Of a stretch of DNA of 64,000 nucleotides, positions 7,911-15,686 are shown piece by piece (position 1 is the stretch's first letter; each line of letters opens with the position of its first letter). Below the pieces are notes generated by a model. That model worked only from the letters and a program-made list of their open reading frames with translations. It was not told the DNA's origin and did no database searches. Made by a program: the position numbers and the translations under genes. Source of the DNA: Gemmobacter fulvus (GTDB taxonomy: Bacteria > Pseudomonadota > Alphaproteobacteria > Rhodobacterales > Rhodobacteraceae); contig NZ_CP076361.1 of NCBI RefSeq assembly GCF_018798885.1, positions 1,426,001 to 1,490,000 on the forward strand. Reading direction: 5' to 3'.

Positions 7911-8081
7911 TCAGCGCTCCGCCCCGCAGGTCGGTGACACGGTTGCGGGCGACTGGCAGCCCTGTGTGACCGGCTCGGCGGGTGTCTCTGGCCAGGTCAG
8001 GCGCGGCAGATCAAAGGTGATGCCGGTGGCCGCAGCAGGCGCGGCCGCACAAAGCATGAGCAGGGTCAACAGGCGGGTCAT
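7911..8081 (-). CDS. Small secreted hypothetical protein, two cysteines
   Basis: This 56-residue reading frame begins MTRLLTLLMLCAAAPAAATG, a typical Sec signal peptide. It leaves a mature peptide of about 36 residues ending in GCQSPATVSPTCGAER, with two cysteines that could pair. GGAGAG stands 8 nt before the ATG, a good ribosome site. It is the first gene after the TetR-type palindromes and precedes tetR by 63 nt, so it is probably regulated with tetR. I do not recognise the family. The short length lowers certainty. Confidence 0.6.
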   Translation of the reverse strand: MTRLLTLLMLCAAAPAAATGITFDLPRLTWPETPAEPVTQGCQSPATVSPTCGAER

Positions 8082-8098
8082 GGCGTTCTCTCCAGAAC

Positions 8099-8114
8099 TG
8101 AACTCACTGGTTCA
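8099..8114. promoter_or_regulatory. TetR-type operator candidate 1
   Basis: TGAACTCACTGGTTCA is an imperfect 16-bp palindrome of the form TGAAC-N6-GTTCA, 17 nt before the small secreted-protein start. It matches the two sites downstream. Confidence 0.65.
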
Positions 8115-8120
8115 GATTTA

Positions 8121-8136
8121 TGAACCGATCAGTTCA
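8121..8136. promoter_or_regulatory. TetR-type operator candidate 2
   Basis: TGAACCGATCAGTTCA is a 16-bp palindrome sharing the TGAAC/GTTCA half-sites with sites 1 and 3. Its start is 22 nt from that of site 1. Confidence 0.7.
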
Positions 8137-8152
8137 GTTTGCAAACAGAATT

Positions 8153-8168
8153 TGAACCAATCGGTTCA
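8153..8168. promoter_or_regulatory. TetR-type operator candidate 3
   Basis: TGAACCAATCGGTTCA is the most symmetric copy, with TGAACC facing GGTTCA. Its start is 32 nt from that of site 2. It is the copy nearest mbfA, 66 nt before that start. Confidence 0.7.
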
Positions 8169-8206
8169 GAATTTTCACCTTGCAGTCGCCAGATCCCGCG
8201 AATAGA

Positions 8207-8221
8207 TTAGAATTATTCTAA
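8207..8221. promoter_or_regulatory. Irr-type iron control element (ICE-like) upstream of mbfA
   Basis: TTAGAATTATTCTAA is a perfect 15-bp palindrome matching the core of the Irr-binding iron control element (TTAGAA-N3-TTCTAA). It ends 12 nt before the mbfA start, a position suited to repression. Irr control of mbfA is established in other alphaproteobacteria. Fur/Mur-type recognition cannot be excluded. Confidence 0.75.
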
Positions 8222-8233
8222 ACAAGGTGCGCC

Positions 8234-9211
8234 ATGCTTTCCGCCCTCTCTGCCCGCCGCCGTTTTTCAGACCTGTCAGAGCAAGAGGTTCTGGCGCTCG
8301 CCATCTCGTCGGAAGAGGATGATGGTCGCATCTATCGCAGCTATGCGCAGCGCCTGCGCAGCGAGTATCCCGCCACCGCCGCCGTGTTCGATGGCATGGC
8401 GGTGGAAGAGGATCTGCACCGGCAACAGTTGATCGACCTGCATCGCAGCCGCTTTGGCGAGGTAATTCCCCTGATCCGGCGCGAGCATGTCGCGGGTTTC
8501 TATGCGCGCAGGCCGGTCTGGCTGATGGAGAACCTGAGCCTCACCACCATTCGCGCCGAAGCCGGGGCGATGGAGGCGCAGGCCGAAGCCTTTTACCTGC
8601 GCGCCGCGCAGGCAACGCAGGACGCCGCGACCCGCAAGCTTCTGGGCGATCTGGCCGCCGCCGAGGCAGGCCATCAGAAATCCGCCGAAGGGCTGGAACA
8701 GAACATGCTGTCGGACGATGGCCGCAGTGACGAAGACCGCTCGGCCCATCGCCAGTTCATCCTGACATGGGTGCAGCCGGGGCTTGCCGGGCTGATGGAT
8801 GGCTCGGTGTCCACACTGGCGCCGATCTTTGCCACCGCCTTTGCCACGCAAGACACCTGGACCACGTTTCTGGTCGGCACTGCAGCTTCGGTCGGGGCGG
8901 GCATCTCCATGGGCTTCACCGAGGCCGCACATGATGACGGCGTGCTATCCGGGCGGGGCAGCCCGTGGAAACGCGGGCTGGCCTCGGGGGTGATGACCAC
9001 GCTGGGCGGCATGGGTCATGCCCTGCCCTATCTGATCCCCGATTTCTGGACCGCCACCACGCTGGCGATGATCGTGGTGTTCGTCGAGCTTTGGGCCATC
9101 GCCTGGATCCAGAACCGCTATATGGAAACGCCGTTCCTGCGCGCGGCGCTGCAAGTGGTGCTGGGCGGCGCATTGGTCTTTGCGGCCGGGGCCCTGATCG
9201 GCGGCGGCTAG
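8234..9211 (+). CDS. mbfA: Membrane-bound ferritin MbfA (iron exporter)
   Basis: This 325-residue fusion has a ferritin-like di-iron domain at about 15-155 with ligands E27/E28, E59xxH62, E114/E118 and E144xxH147. A VIT1/CCC1-like membrane domain with about five helices follows at about 180-325. In characterised alphaproteobacteria MbfA exports iron and protects against peroxide stress. The start has AAGGTG nearby. The short 5' region contains an ICE-like palindrome and, further up, three TetR-type palindromes shared with the divergent tetR operon. The architecture is full length with no missing ligand. Confidence 0.93.
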   Translation: MLSALSARRRFSDLSEQEVLALAISSEEDDGRIYRSYAQRLRSEYPATAAVFDGMAVEEDLHRQQLIDLHRSRFGEVIPLIRREHVAGFYARRPVWLMENLSLTTIRAEAGAMEAQAEAFYLRAAQATQDAATRKLLGDLAAAEAGHQKSAEGLEQNMLSDDGRSDEDRSAHRQFILTWVQPGLAGLMDGSVSTLAPIFATAFATQDTWTTFLVGTAASVGAGISMGFTEAAHDDGVLSGRGSPWKRGLASGVMTTLGGMGHALPYLIPDFWTATTLAMIVVFVELWAIAWIQNRYMETPFLRAALQVVLGGALVFAAGALIGGG

Positions 9212-9312
9212 GCCACGGCCCCGCGCGAAACTGCGGTGCGGCGGCCTATCGGCTTGCATGTCTGACCGCTGCATGAAACCCTTGGCCGATCCCAGACCGA
9301 GACTGCGCCAAC

Positions 9313-10239
9313 ATGCTGCCGATCCTTCTGAAAACACTTCCGTTTTTTGCGCTGATCGGGGTCGGCTACTGGGCGGGCCGCGTACGGATCTTCCCACCCG
9401 AGGCCGTGGCCTGGCTGACCAAGTTCGTGTTCTATTTCGCGCTGTCGGCCATGCTGTTCCGCTTTGCCGCCAATCTGAGCCTGGCCGAGATCTTTGATCT
9501 GCCCTTCGTGCTGGCCTATCTGTCGGCCACGACGCTGGTCTATCTGATCGCCATGGGCGTTGCGCTGTTTCGCAAGCGCGGGCTGGAAGAGGCCGCGATG
9601 GAGGCGCAATGCGCCACCTCGGGCAATACCGGATTTCTGGGCGTGCCGATGCTGGTCGTGCTGCTGGGCCCTGCCGCCGCCGGGCCGGTGCTGATGGTGC
9701 TGACCGTTGACATGGTGGTGTTTTCCTCGCTCATCACCCTGATCATCACCGGCGCGCGCGGCGGGGCGCTTGGCCTGCACACCCTGCGCACGCTGGCGGT
9801 TGGCTGGTTCAGGAACCCGATGGTCGTGTCGATCGTGCTGGGGCTGATCTGGTCCGGGCTGGCCTTGCCGGTGCCTGCCCCGGTCAATGAATTTCTGGCG
9901 CTGCTGGGCGGGGCTGCCACGCCCGGCGCGCTGTTTGCCATCGGCGCATCGCTGGCAGGGCGTGGGGCCGAGCGGCTGGGCGTCGCGGGCTGGCTGTCCT
10001 TTGCCAAGCTGGTGCTGCACCCGCTGGCCGTGGCCATCGCCGCCCTGTGGCTGTTTCCGGTGGACCGTGCCGCCGCAGGTGTGATGATTGCCGCAGCAAG
10101 CCTTCCCGTCGCCGGGAATGTCTATATTCTGGCGCAGCATTACGGCGTGGCCCCGCAACGGGTGTCCACCGCCATTCTGATCTCAACCGCGGTCAGCATC
10201 CTGACCGTGACAGCCGTGATCGCCTGGATAACAGGCTGA
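9313..10239 (+). CDS. AEC (auxin efflux carrier) family transporter
   Basis: This 308-residue inner-membrane protein has about ten helices in two five-helix halves and the family signature CATSGNTGFLGVPM (about residues 97-110), with GNTG in the first-half crossover. AEC members such as MdcF move organic acids or amino-acid-like anions; the substrate here is not predictable. It is followed after 9 nt by S-formylglutathione hydrolase and may be co-transcribed with it, though no functional link is obvious. Confidence 0.9.
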   Translation: MLPILLKTLPFFALIGVGYWAGRVRIFPPEAVAWLTKFVFYFALSAMLFRFAANLSLAEIFDLPFVLAYLSATTLVYLIAMGVALFRKRGLEEAAMEAQCATSGNTGFLGVPMLVVLLGPAAAGPVLMVLTVDMVVFSSLITLIITGARGGALGLHTLRTLAVGWFRNPMVVSIVLGLIWSGLALPVPAPVNEFLALLGGAATPGALFAIGASLAGRGAERLGVAGWLSFAKLVLHPLAVAIAALWLFPVDRAAAGVMIAAASLPVAGNVYILAQHYGVAPQRVSTAILISTAVSILTVTAVIAWITG

Positions 10240-10248
10240 GGAGGACCG

Positions 10249-11079
10249 ATGAAAACCCTATCCGAAAACCGCGCCTTCGGTGGCGTGCAGGGAGTCTATA
10301 CCCATGCCTCCGAGGCTTGCGGCTGCGACATGACCTTTGGCCTGTTCCTGCCCGAAGAGGCAGAGCGCGGCGCCGTGCCGGTGATCTGGTATCTGTCCGG
10401 CCTGACCTGCACCCATGAAAACGCGATGGTGAAGGCTGGCGCGCAGAAATGGGCCGCCGAAGCGGGCGTGGCGCTGGTGTTCCCCGATACCAGCCCGCGC
10501 GGCGCAGGCGTGGCCAATGACGAGGCCTATGACCTGGGTCAGGGCGCGGGGTTTTACGTCAACGCCACCGAAAAGCCCTGGGCACCGCATTTCCGCATGT
10601 GGGATTATGTCACAGAAGAGCTGCCGCGCCTGCTGTTCAATGCCTTCCCCGTCGCCGAAGAGCGTCAGTCGATCATGGGACATTCGATGGGCGGCCATGG
10701 CGCCCTGACCATCGCGATGAGCTTTCCGGGCCGCTTCCAGTCGGCCTCGGCCTTTGCGCCGATTGCCAACCCCACCGCAAGCGACTGGGGCCGCAAGCAG
10801 TTCAGCGCCTATCTGGGCAAAGACGAAGCGAAATGGGCACAATATGACGCGACCCTGCTGATGAAAAAGCGTGGCTTTGACGGTCCGATCCTGATCGACC
10901 AGGGCGGATCGGATCAGTTTCTGGATCTGCTGAAACCCGAAGCGTTGGCCGAAGCGATGGCCGCCCGGCGGCAGGGCGGCATCTTCCGCATGCAGAAAGG
11001 CTATGACCACAGCTATTTCTTCGTCTCGACCTTTATCGAAGATCACATCGGCTTCCACGCGGCGGCGCTGTATGACTGA
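10249..11079 (+). CDS. fghA: S-formylglutathione hydrolase
   Basis: This 276-residue cytosolic alpha/beta hydrolase (esterase D family) cleaves S-formylglutathione to formate and glutathione. The nucleophile elbow GHSMGGHG gives S146. The triad is completed by D222 (GGSDQF) and H254 (DHSYFF). The SGLTCTHEN oxyanion/substrate loop is at about 50-58. Length is standard. AGGAGG precedes the start. Its pathway partner adhC is in the window but not adjacent. The stop overlaps the next gene's start. Confidence 0.96.
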   Translation: MKTLSENRAFGGVQGVYTHASEACGCDMTFGLFLPEEAERGAVPVIWYLSGLTCTHENAMVKAGAQKWAAEAGVALVFPDTSPRGAGVANDEAYDLGQGAGFYVNATEKPWAPHFRMWDYVTEELPRLLFNAFPVAEERQSIMGHSMGGHGALTIAMSFPGRFQSASAFAPIANPTASDWGRKQFSAYLGKDEAKWAQYDATLLMKKRGFDGPILIDQGGSDQFLDLLKPEALAEAMAARRQGGIFRMQKGYDHSYFFVSTFIEDHIGFHAAALYD

Positions 11080-11533
11080 CACCGGCGCGATCTACATCGA
11101 CGCCGATGCCTGCCCGGTGAAGGCCGAGGCAGAACGTGTGGCCACCCGCCACGCCATGCGCATGGTGCTTGTGTCGAATGGCGGAATCCGCCCTTCGGCC
11201 AACCCGCTGGTGGAAAGCGTCTTTGTCAGCGCCGGGCCGGATGAGGCCGACAAGTGGATTGCCGATCACGCAGGCCCGCGCGACATCGTGGTGACCGGGG
11301 ATATTCCGCTGGCGGCCAAATGTGTCGAGGCCGGAGCGCAGGTGATCAAGCACAATGGCGAAACGCTGACCCCCGCCAATATCGGCATGGCGCTGGCCAC
11401 CCGCGATCTGATGCAGGATCTGCGCAGCGCCGACCCGTTCCGGCAAGGCGGCGGCCGCCCGTTCAGCAAGGCTGACCGCTCGCGCTTTCTGGAGGTGCTG
11501 GAACGTCTGGTCCGGGCCGCGAAAACGCGCTGA
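11072..11533 (+). CDS. YaiI/YqxD (DUF188) family protein
   Basis: This 153-residue protein of the UPF0178/DUF188 family has a PIN-like fold, with the hallmark start [13 protein letters not shown], then [11 protein letters not shown], and a C-terminal [12 protein letters not shown] block. The biochemical role is unknown; acidic residues DADAC and TGDI resemble a nuclease-type metal site. Its ATG lies 8 nt inside the end of fghA, so translation is probably coupled. An upstream in-frame start lies deep inside fghA and is rejected. Confidence 0.9.
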   Translation: MTDTGAIYIDADACPVKAEAERVATRHAMRMVLVSNGGIRPSANPLVESVFVSAGPDEADKWIADHAGPRDIVVTGDIPLAAKCVEAGAQVIKHNGETLTPANIGMALATRDLMQDLRSADPFRQGGGRPFSKADRSRFLEVLERLVRAAKTR

Positions 11534-11582
11534 TGTCGCAGGCGGAACAGACAGCGACGGGGCGCGCGCCGATCTTCCCGGC

Positions 11583-12524
11583 ATGACCGTAGATACCGCC
11601 TCCCGCACCACGCTTCTGGGCATTCTTGCCGCCCTTGGTGGCAGTGCCACCCTGTCGATCAACGATGTGGCGATCAAATCGCTGTCGGGCGATTACGCCC
11701 TGCATCAGGTGATCCTGACCCGATCCGCCATCAGCCTGTTGTTTTTGCTGGGCTTCATGGCCCTGACCGGATCGGGCCTGCGCCAGTTGCGCACCACCCG
11801 CCCGCGCGGCCACCTGCTGCGCGTCTGTTTTGTGATGCTGTCGAACATCACCTATTTCCTCGGCCTCGCCGCCCTTCCGCTGGCCGATGCCGTGGCCATC
11901 GCCTTTGTCAGCCCGCTGGTGGTGACGATGCTGTCCACCCTCGTGCTGGGCGAACGGGTCGGCCCGCGCCGCTGGGCCGCCGTGGTGGCGGGCATGTTGG
12001 GGGTGATCGTGATGCTGCGCCCCGGCGCGGGGTCACTGCAACCCGCCGCCGTTCTGGTGTTCATCTCGGCCTTCACCTATGCCTCCACCCATATGATGAC
12101 ACGGCGGATGAAAGATACCGAAAGCGCCGCCACCCTGAACTTCTATGTGCAGCTCGGGTTCATCCTGGTCAGCAGCACCATGGGCCTGATGGTGGGGGAC
12201 GGCCATCTTGCGGGGTCCGATCACCCCTCCATCGCCTTCCTGTTCCGCGCCTGGGTCTGGCCGCCCGTAGCCGACTGGCCTGCCTTCCTCGCAACCGGCC
12301 TGTCGGTGGCGATAGGCGGGCTGATGGTGAGCCAGGCCTATCGCCTGTGCGAAGCCGCGTTGGTCGCCCCGTTTGAATATGCCGCCATGCCGCTGGCCAT
12401 CGTCTGGGGCGTGGTGATCTTTCATCAATGGCCGGATGCAACGGCATGGATCGGCATTGCACTGATCTGCGGTGCCGGTCTTTATACGCTCTGGCGGGAA
12501 ACCATCACAAGGACGCGGGCATGA
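11583..12524 (+). CDS. DMT-superfamily (EamA) permease
   Basis: This 313-residue, ten-helix inner-membrane protein has two EamA repeats. The first repeat carries LADAVAIAFVSPLVV and LGERVGPRRWAAV, closely matching the permease at 4605-5498. The stop overlaps the next ATG by 4 nt (ATGA), starting a three-gene chain with the HAD and ornithine-cyclodeaminase-like genes. It may move a substrate or product of those enzymes, but the substrate is unknown. Confidence 0.88.
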   Translation: MTVDTASRTTLLGILAALGGSATLSINDVAIKSLSGDYALHQVILTRSAISLLFLLGFMALTGSGLRQLRTTRPRGHLLRVCFVMLSNITYFLGLAALPLADAVAIAFVSPLVVTMLSTLVLGERVGPRRWAAVVAGMLGVIVMLRPGAGSLQPAAVLVFISAFTYASTHMMTRRMKDTESAATLNFYVQLGFILVSSTMGLMVGDGHLAGSDHPSIAFLFRAWVWPPVADWPAFLATGLSVAIGGLMVSQAYRLCEAALVAPFEYAAMPLAIVWGVVIFHQWPDATAWIGIALICGAGLYTLWRETITRTRA

Positions 12525-13144
12525 CCATCGAGGCGGTGATCTTCGACATCGGCAATGTGCTGATCGAATGGAATCCGGAGCGGTTCTACGATTGGGCCAT
12601 CGGGCGCGCCCAGCGCGAGGCCCTGTTTGCCGAAGTCGATCTGCACAGCATGAACGACGCCATCGACGCAGGCGGCCTGTTCCGCGAAACCATCTATGAC
12701 TGGGCCGACCGGCACCCCGACTGGTCTGCCGAAATCCGCATGTGGCATGACAACTGGATCGACATGGCCTCGCCCCGCATCGAAGGTTCCATCGCCCTGC
12801 TGCGCGCCCTGCGGCTGCGCGGCGTGCCGGTCTTTGCACTGACCAATTTCGGCATCCACAGCTTTGCCTATGCCCAGACCCAATATGATTTCCTGAGCGA
12901 GTTCGACCGCGCCTATGTGTCTGGCCAGATGGGCGTGATCAAGCCCGATCCCCGGATCTATGAACTGGTCGAGGCCGATTGCGGCCTTGCCCCGGCGCGG
13001 CTGCTGTTCACCGATGACCGCGCCGACAATATCGCCGCCGCACAGGCCCGGGGCTGGCAGACCCATCCGTTTCAAGGCTGGCAGGGCTGGGCGCAGCGGC
13101 TGGTGGCCGAAGACCTGTTGACAGAAAAGGAGGCCGGGCTATGA
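12521..13144 (+). CDS. HAD-superfamily phosphatase (HAD-IA, YihX-like)
   Basis: This 207-residue cytosolic HAD hydrolase has motif I FDIGNVLIEW, where the second aspartate of the usual DxD is Gly, as in the YihX/epoxide-hydrolase-N group. Motif II is ALTNFG (about 108), motif III Lys lies in VIKPDPRIY, and motif IV is FTDDRADN (about 163-170). The WNPERFYDW cap start is typical. ATGA overlaps at both ends couple it to its neighbours. The substrate is probably a small phosphomonoester but cannot be named. Confidence 0.88.
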   Translation: MTIEAVIFDIGNVLIEWNPERFYDWAIGRAQREALFAEVDLHSMNDAIDAGGLFRETIYDWADRHPDWSAEIRMWHDNWIDMASPRIEGSIALLRALRLRGVPVFALTNFGIHSFAYAQTQYDFLSEFDRAYVSGQMGVIKPDPRIYELVEADCGLAPARLLFTDDRADNIAAAQARGWQTHPFQGWQGWAQRLVAEDLLTEKEAGL

Positions 13145-14055
13145 GCGTGGCAATGATCGGGCCAGAGGCCGAAGCACATCTGAACTGGCTGACCCTCTGC
13201 GAGGCGCTGGAGGCCGGGCACCGCCTGCCCGCTGCCGAAATCGCGGATACGCTGCTCTATCGCGGCAAGGATACCCTGCTCAATCGCGCGGCCTGGATCG
13301 ACGGCCTGGGCCAGTTGGTCAAATGCGCCACGATCTTTCCGGGCAATGCCACACAGGGCAAACCCACCATCAACGGTGCCGTGACGCTCTATTCCGATCT
13401 GACCGGCGAATTGGATGCCGTGGTGGATTTCCATCTGGTGACCAAATGGAAAACCGCAGGCGACAGCCTGCTGTCCGCGCGCCATCTGGCCCGCCCCGAC
13501 AGCCGCGCGATCCTGCTGGTGGGCGCAGGCACCGTGGCGCGTTCGATGATCTCGGCCTATGGTGCCTGCTTCCCCGAGGCACGGTTCACCGTCTGGAACC
13601 GCAGCCCGGCGGCCGCCGAAGTCATGGCGAGAGAAGGCAATGTGACCGCCACAACCGATCTGGAAGCCGCCGTGCGCGCTGCCGACATCATCTGCACCTG
13701 CACCATGAGCCAGTCGCCGCTGATCCAGGGCGACTGGCTGCGCCCCGGCCAGCATCTTGACCTGATCGGCGCCTACCGTCCCGACATGCGTGAGGTGGAT
13801 GACACGGCCCTGCTGCGCGCCAGCCTGTTTGTCGACAGCCGCAAGACCACCATCGCCCATATCGGAGAGCTGAAAGACCCGATTGCCCGCGGCGTGATCT
13901 CCGAGGCCGATGTTCAGGCCGATTTCTATGACCTGCCCGCAGGGCTGTATCGGCGGCGATCCGAGGATGAAATCACCATCGCCAAGAATGGCGGCGGCGC
14001 GCATCTGGATCTGATGACAGCCGCCTATATCCTCGCCGCCTGGCGCGGACGATAA
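13141..14055 (+). CDS. Ornithine cyclodeaminase / mu-crystallin family protein
   Basis: This 304-residue NAD-binding protein has the family's N-terminal substrate block (KDTLLNRAAWI, GKPTINGAVTLY) and a Rossmann core LLVGAGTVARSMI around 122-134, then CTCTMSQSPLI and LIGAYRPDMREVDD. Members include ornithine cyclodeaminase and imino-acid (ketimine) reductases; the exact activity cannot be told from the sequence. It is last in the DMT-HAD-OCD chain. A sense-oriented copy of a recurring motif lies 122 nt after its stop. Confidence 0.88.
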   Translation: MSVAMIGPEAEAHLNWLTLCEALEAGHRLPAAEIADTLLYRGKDTLLNRAAWIDGLGQLVKCATIFPGNATQGKPTINGAVTLYSDLTGELDAVVDFHLVTKWKTAGDSLLSARHLARPDSRAILLVGAGTVARSMISAYGACFPEARFTVWNRSPAAAEVMAREGNVTATTDLEAAVRAADIICTCTMSQSPLIQGDWLRPGQHLDLIGAYRPDMREVDDTALLRASLFVDSRKTTIAHIGELKDPIARGVISEADVQADFYDLPAGLYRRRSEDEITIAKNGGGAHLDLMTAAYILAAWRGR

Positions 14056-14176
14056 CCAAACAAGGCGGCGCCCCGAGGTGCCGCCGCTGACACCCGCCCG
14101 CCCACGCCGCCGCCCGGCCTAGGTGCCCGTGGTGGCGTGCCGCTCCTCCATCGCTGCGCCCGTATGACAGCGGAAG

Positions 14177-14203
14177 AATGGGTATTTTTGCAAAATGCAA
14201 ATC
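14177..14203 (+). repeat. Recurrent 3' motif, copy 1 (sense to the upstream ocd-like gene)
   Basis: The core is GGGTATTTTTGCAAAATGC, continuing AAATC, in AT-rich DNA after the gene. Copies 2 and 3 share the pattern GAGTATTTGG-CAAA-TGC-AA. It forms the left arm of an inverted pair with copy 2. Confidence 0.6.
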
Positions 14204-14210
14204 CATCCCG

Positions 14211-14235
14211 ATTGCAGTTTGCCCAAATACTCATC
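14211..14235 (-). repeat. Recurrent 3' motif, copy 2 (sense to the transglycosylase gene)
   Basis: Read on the minus strand it is GATGAGTATTTGGGCAAACT, continuing GCAAT. It lies 84 nt after the transglycosylase stop. Only 7 nt separate it from copy 1 on the opposite strand, making an imperfect inverted repeat between two convergent genes. Confidence 0.62.
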
Positions 14236-14241
14236 TTGCCC

Positions 14242-14265
14242 GAGGCGGCGGCCCAAGGCCGCCTC
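14242..14265. terminator. Hairpin downstream of the transglycosylase
   Basis: A perfect 8-bp stem GAGGCGGC/GCCGCCTC encloses an 8-nt loop. It stands between the transglycosylase stop and 3'-motif copy 2 on the minus strand. No T tract follows, so it may be a Rho-assisting or stabilising hairpin. Confidence 0.5.
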
Positions 14266-14278
14266 CGAGACAAAAGCC

Positions 14279-14300
14279 GTGTGCGCCGCAAGGCGCACGC
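14279..14300. terminator. Hairpin with GCAA loop downstream of the transglycosylase
   Basis: GTGCGCC/GGCGCAC pair around a GCAA tetraloop on the plus strand, extendable by two pairs (one wobble). On the minus strand it is the first structure after the stop codon at 14319. Confidence 0.5.
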
Positions 14301-14318
14301 CTTTGGATCCGGGTTTGA

Positions 14319-15581
14319 TCAGGAGCGGCGCAGCAGCGCCAGCAGCTCTGCGTTGGGATATCCGTCGGGCACAAGACCGCGCGATTGCTGGAACGCCTTG
14401 ATTGCGGCAATCGTCTTGGCACCGACATTGCCATCGGCACCGCCGGTATCAAAGCCGAGCGCCGTCAGCCGTTCCTGCACTTCCATCCGCTCCACAAGCC
14501 GCAGCGTGGCATCACCTGCAGGCCAGGGCGTGCGCAGCGGGCCGCCGCCTTTCAGCCGGTCGGACAGATGGCCTACCGCGATCACATAGGAATCGGCCTG
14601 ATTGTACCGCTCGATTGCATGAAAATTGCGATAGATCAGGAAGGCGGCGCCCTTGATGCCCGAGGGCAGCAACAGCGCCGCCTGCCCATCCGGCACCGCA
14701 CCGCCACCCGCGCGGGTGATGCCCATCGCGCGCCATTCCGACCCGGCGCGTTTCGCGCTCTTGCCCGAAACCGCCGCGCCAAAGCCGGGCGGCAAGGTGA
14801 CTTCCATGCCCCAGGGTTGCCCCTTCTGCCAGCCAGATTTCGCCAGATAGGCTGCGGTTGACGCCAGCGCATCGGTCGGATCTTCCGACCAGATATCGCG
14901 CTTGCCATCGCCGGTGAAATCCACCGCAAAGGCCAGGTAAGAGGTCGGGATGAACTGGGTATGCCCCATCGCCCCGGCCCAGCTTCCCGTCATGTTGCGC
15001 GGGGCCACATCGCCATGTTCCAGGATTTTCAGCGCGCCAATCAGCTGCTGCTGGAAAAACTCCGCCCGCCGCCCGTCATAGGACAGCGTGGCCAGCGCTT
15101 CGATCAGCGGCAGGTCGCCGCGCTTTTCGCCGTAGGAGCTTTCCATGCCCCAGACCGCCACCACCACCTCTTTGTCGACGCCATAAGTGGCCTCGATCTG
15201 GTTCAGCACCCCGGCATGGCGGGCCAGCATCGCGCGGCCATTGGTGATGCGCTTTTCCGATACCGCGGTTTCCAGATATTCCCAGAGCGACTTGGTGAAT
15301 TCCGCCTGATTTTGCGATCTGCGGATCACCTCGGGGTTATAGACCACATCGCGGAAAGCCGCATCGAAGGTGCTGTTGGAAATGCCCGAGGCATTGGCCC
15401 GGGCGCGGAAGCCCTGCACCCATTGCGACAGCCCCGCCACCTTGGCGGGATCCGGGCTCATGTCGCGGCCATATTTGATCACGGTCGGGCTGCTCCCTGA
15501 TTGTGACACCGGCCCGCCACCGACACAGGCGGCAAGCGACAGGCTGAGGGCACCAATGGCCAATGCTGCGGAAAAACGCAT
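14319..15581 (-). CDS. Lytic murein transglycosylase (MltB-like) lipoprotein with peptidoglycan-binding domain
   Basis: This 420-residue envelope enzyme cleaves peptidoglycan glycan strands. The N-terminus is a lipoprotein leader with lipobox LAAC. The SLT/MltB catalytic domain spans about 45-330, with the conserved VAVWGMESSYG block carrying the catalytic Glu (about 151). Residues about 355-418 form a peptidoglycan-binding type-1 domain (VQERLTALGFDTGGADGNVG...), which gives the usual membrane-bound MltB-plus-PGB architecture. Two hairpins and a recurring motif follow the stop. Confidence 0.93.
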   Translation of the reverse strand: MRFSAALAIGALSLSLAACVGGGPVSQSGSSPTVIKYGRDMSPDPAKVAGLSQWVQGFRARANASGISNSTFDAAFRDVVYNPEVIRRSQNQAEFTKSLWEYLETAVSEKRITNGRAMLARHAGVLNQIEATYGVDKEVVVAVWGMESSYGEKRGDLPLIEALATLSYDGRRAEFFQQQLIGALKILEHGDVAPRNMTGSWAGAMGHTQFIPTSYLAFAVDFTGDGKRDIWSEDPTDALASTAAYLAKSGWQKGQPWGMEVTLPPGFGAAVSGKSAKRAGSEWRAMGITRAGGGAVPDGQAALLLPSGIKGAAFLIYRNFHAIERYNQADSYVIAVGHLSDRLKGGGPLRTPWPAGDATLRLVERMEVQERLTALGFDTGGADGNVGAKTIAAIKAFQQSRGLVPDGYPNAELLALLRRS

Positions 15582-15686
15582 GATCCTACCCCTTTGGGCT
15601 TATGCAAACTGCTCTGCCGGTCAGTCTAGCCCGAAGGGGCGCGCCGGGGAAGCCATCGCTTGATGCCCCGGCATATCCCCGCGCGT

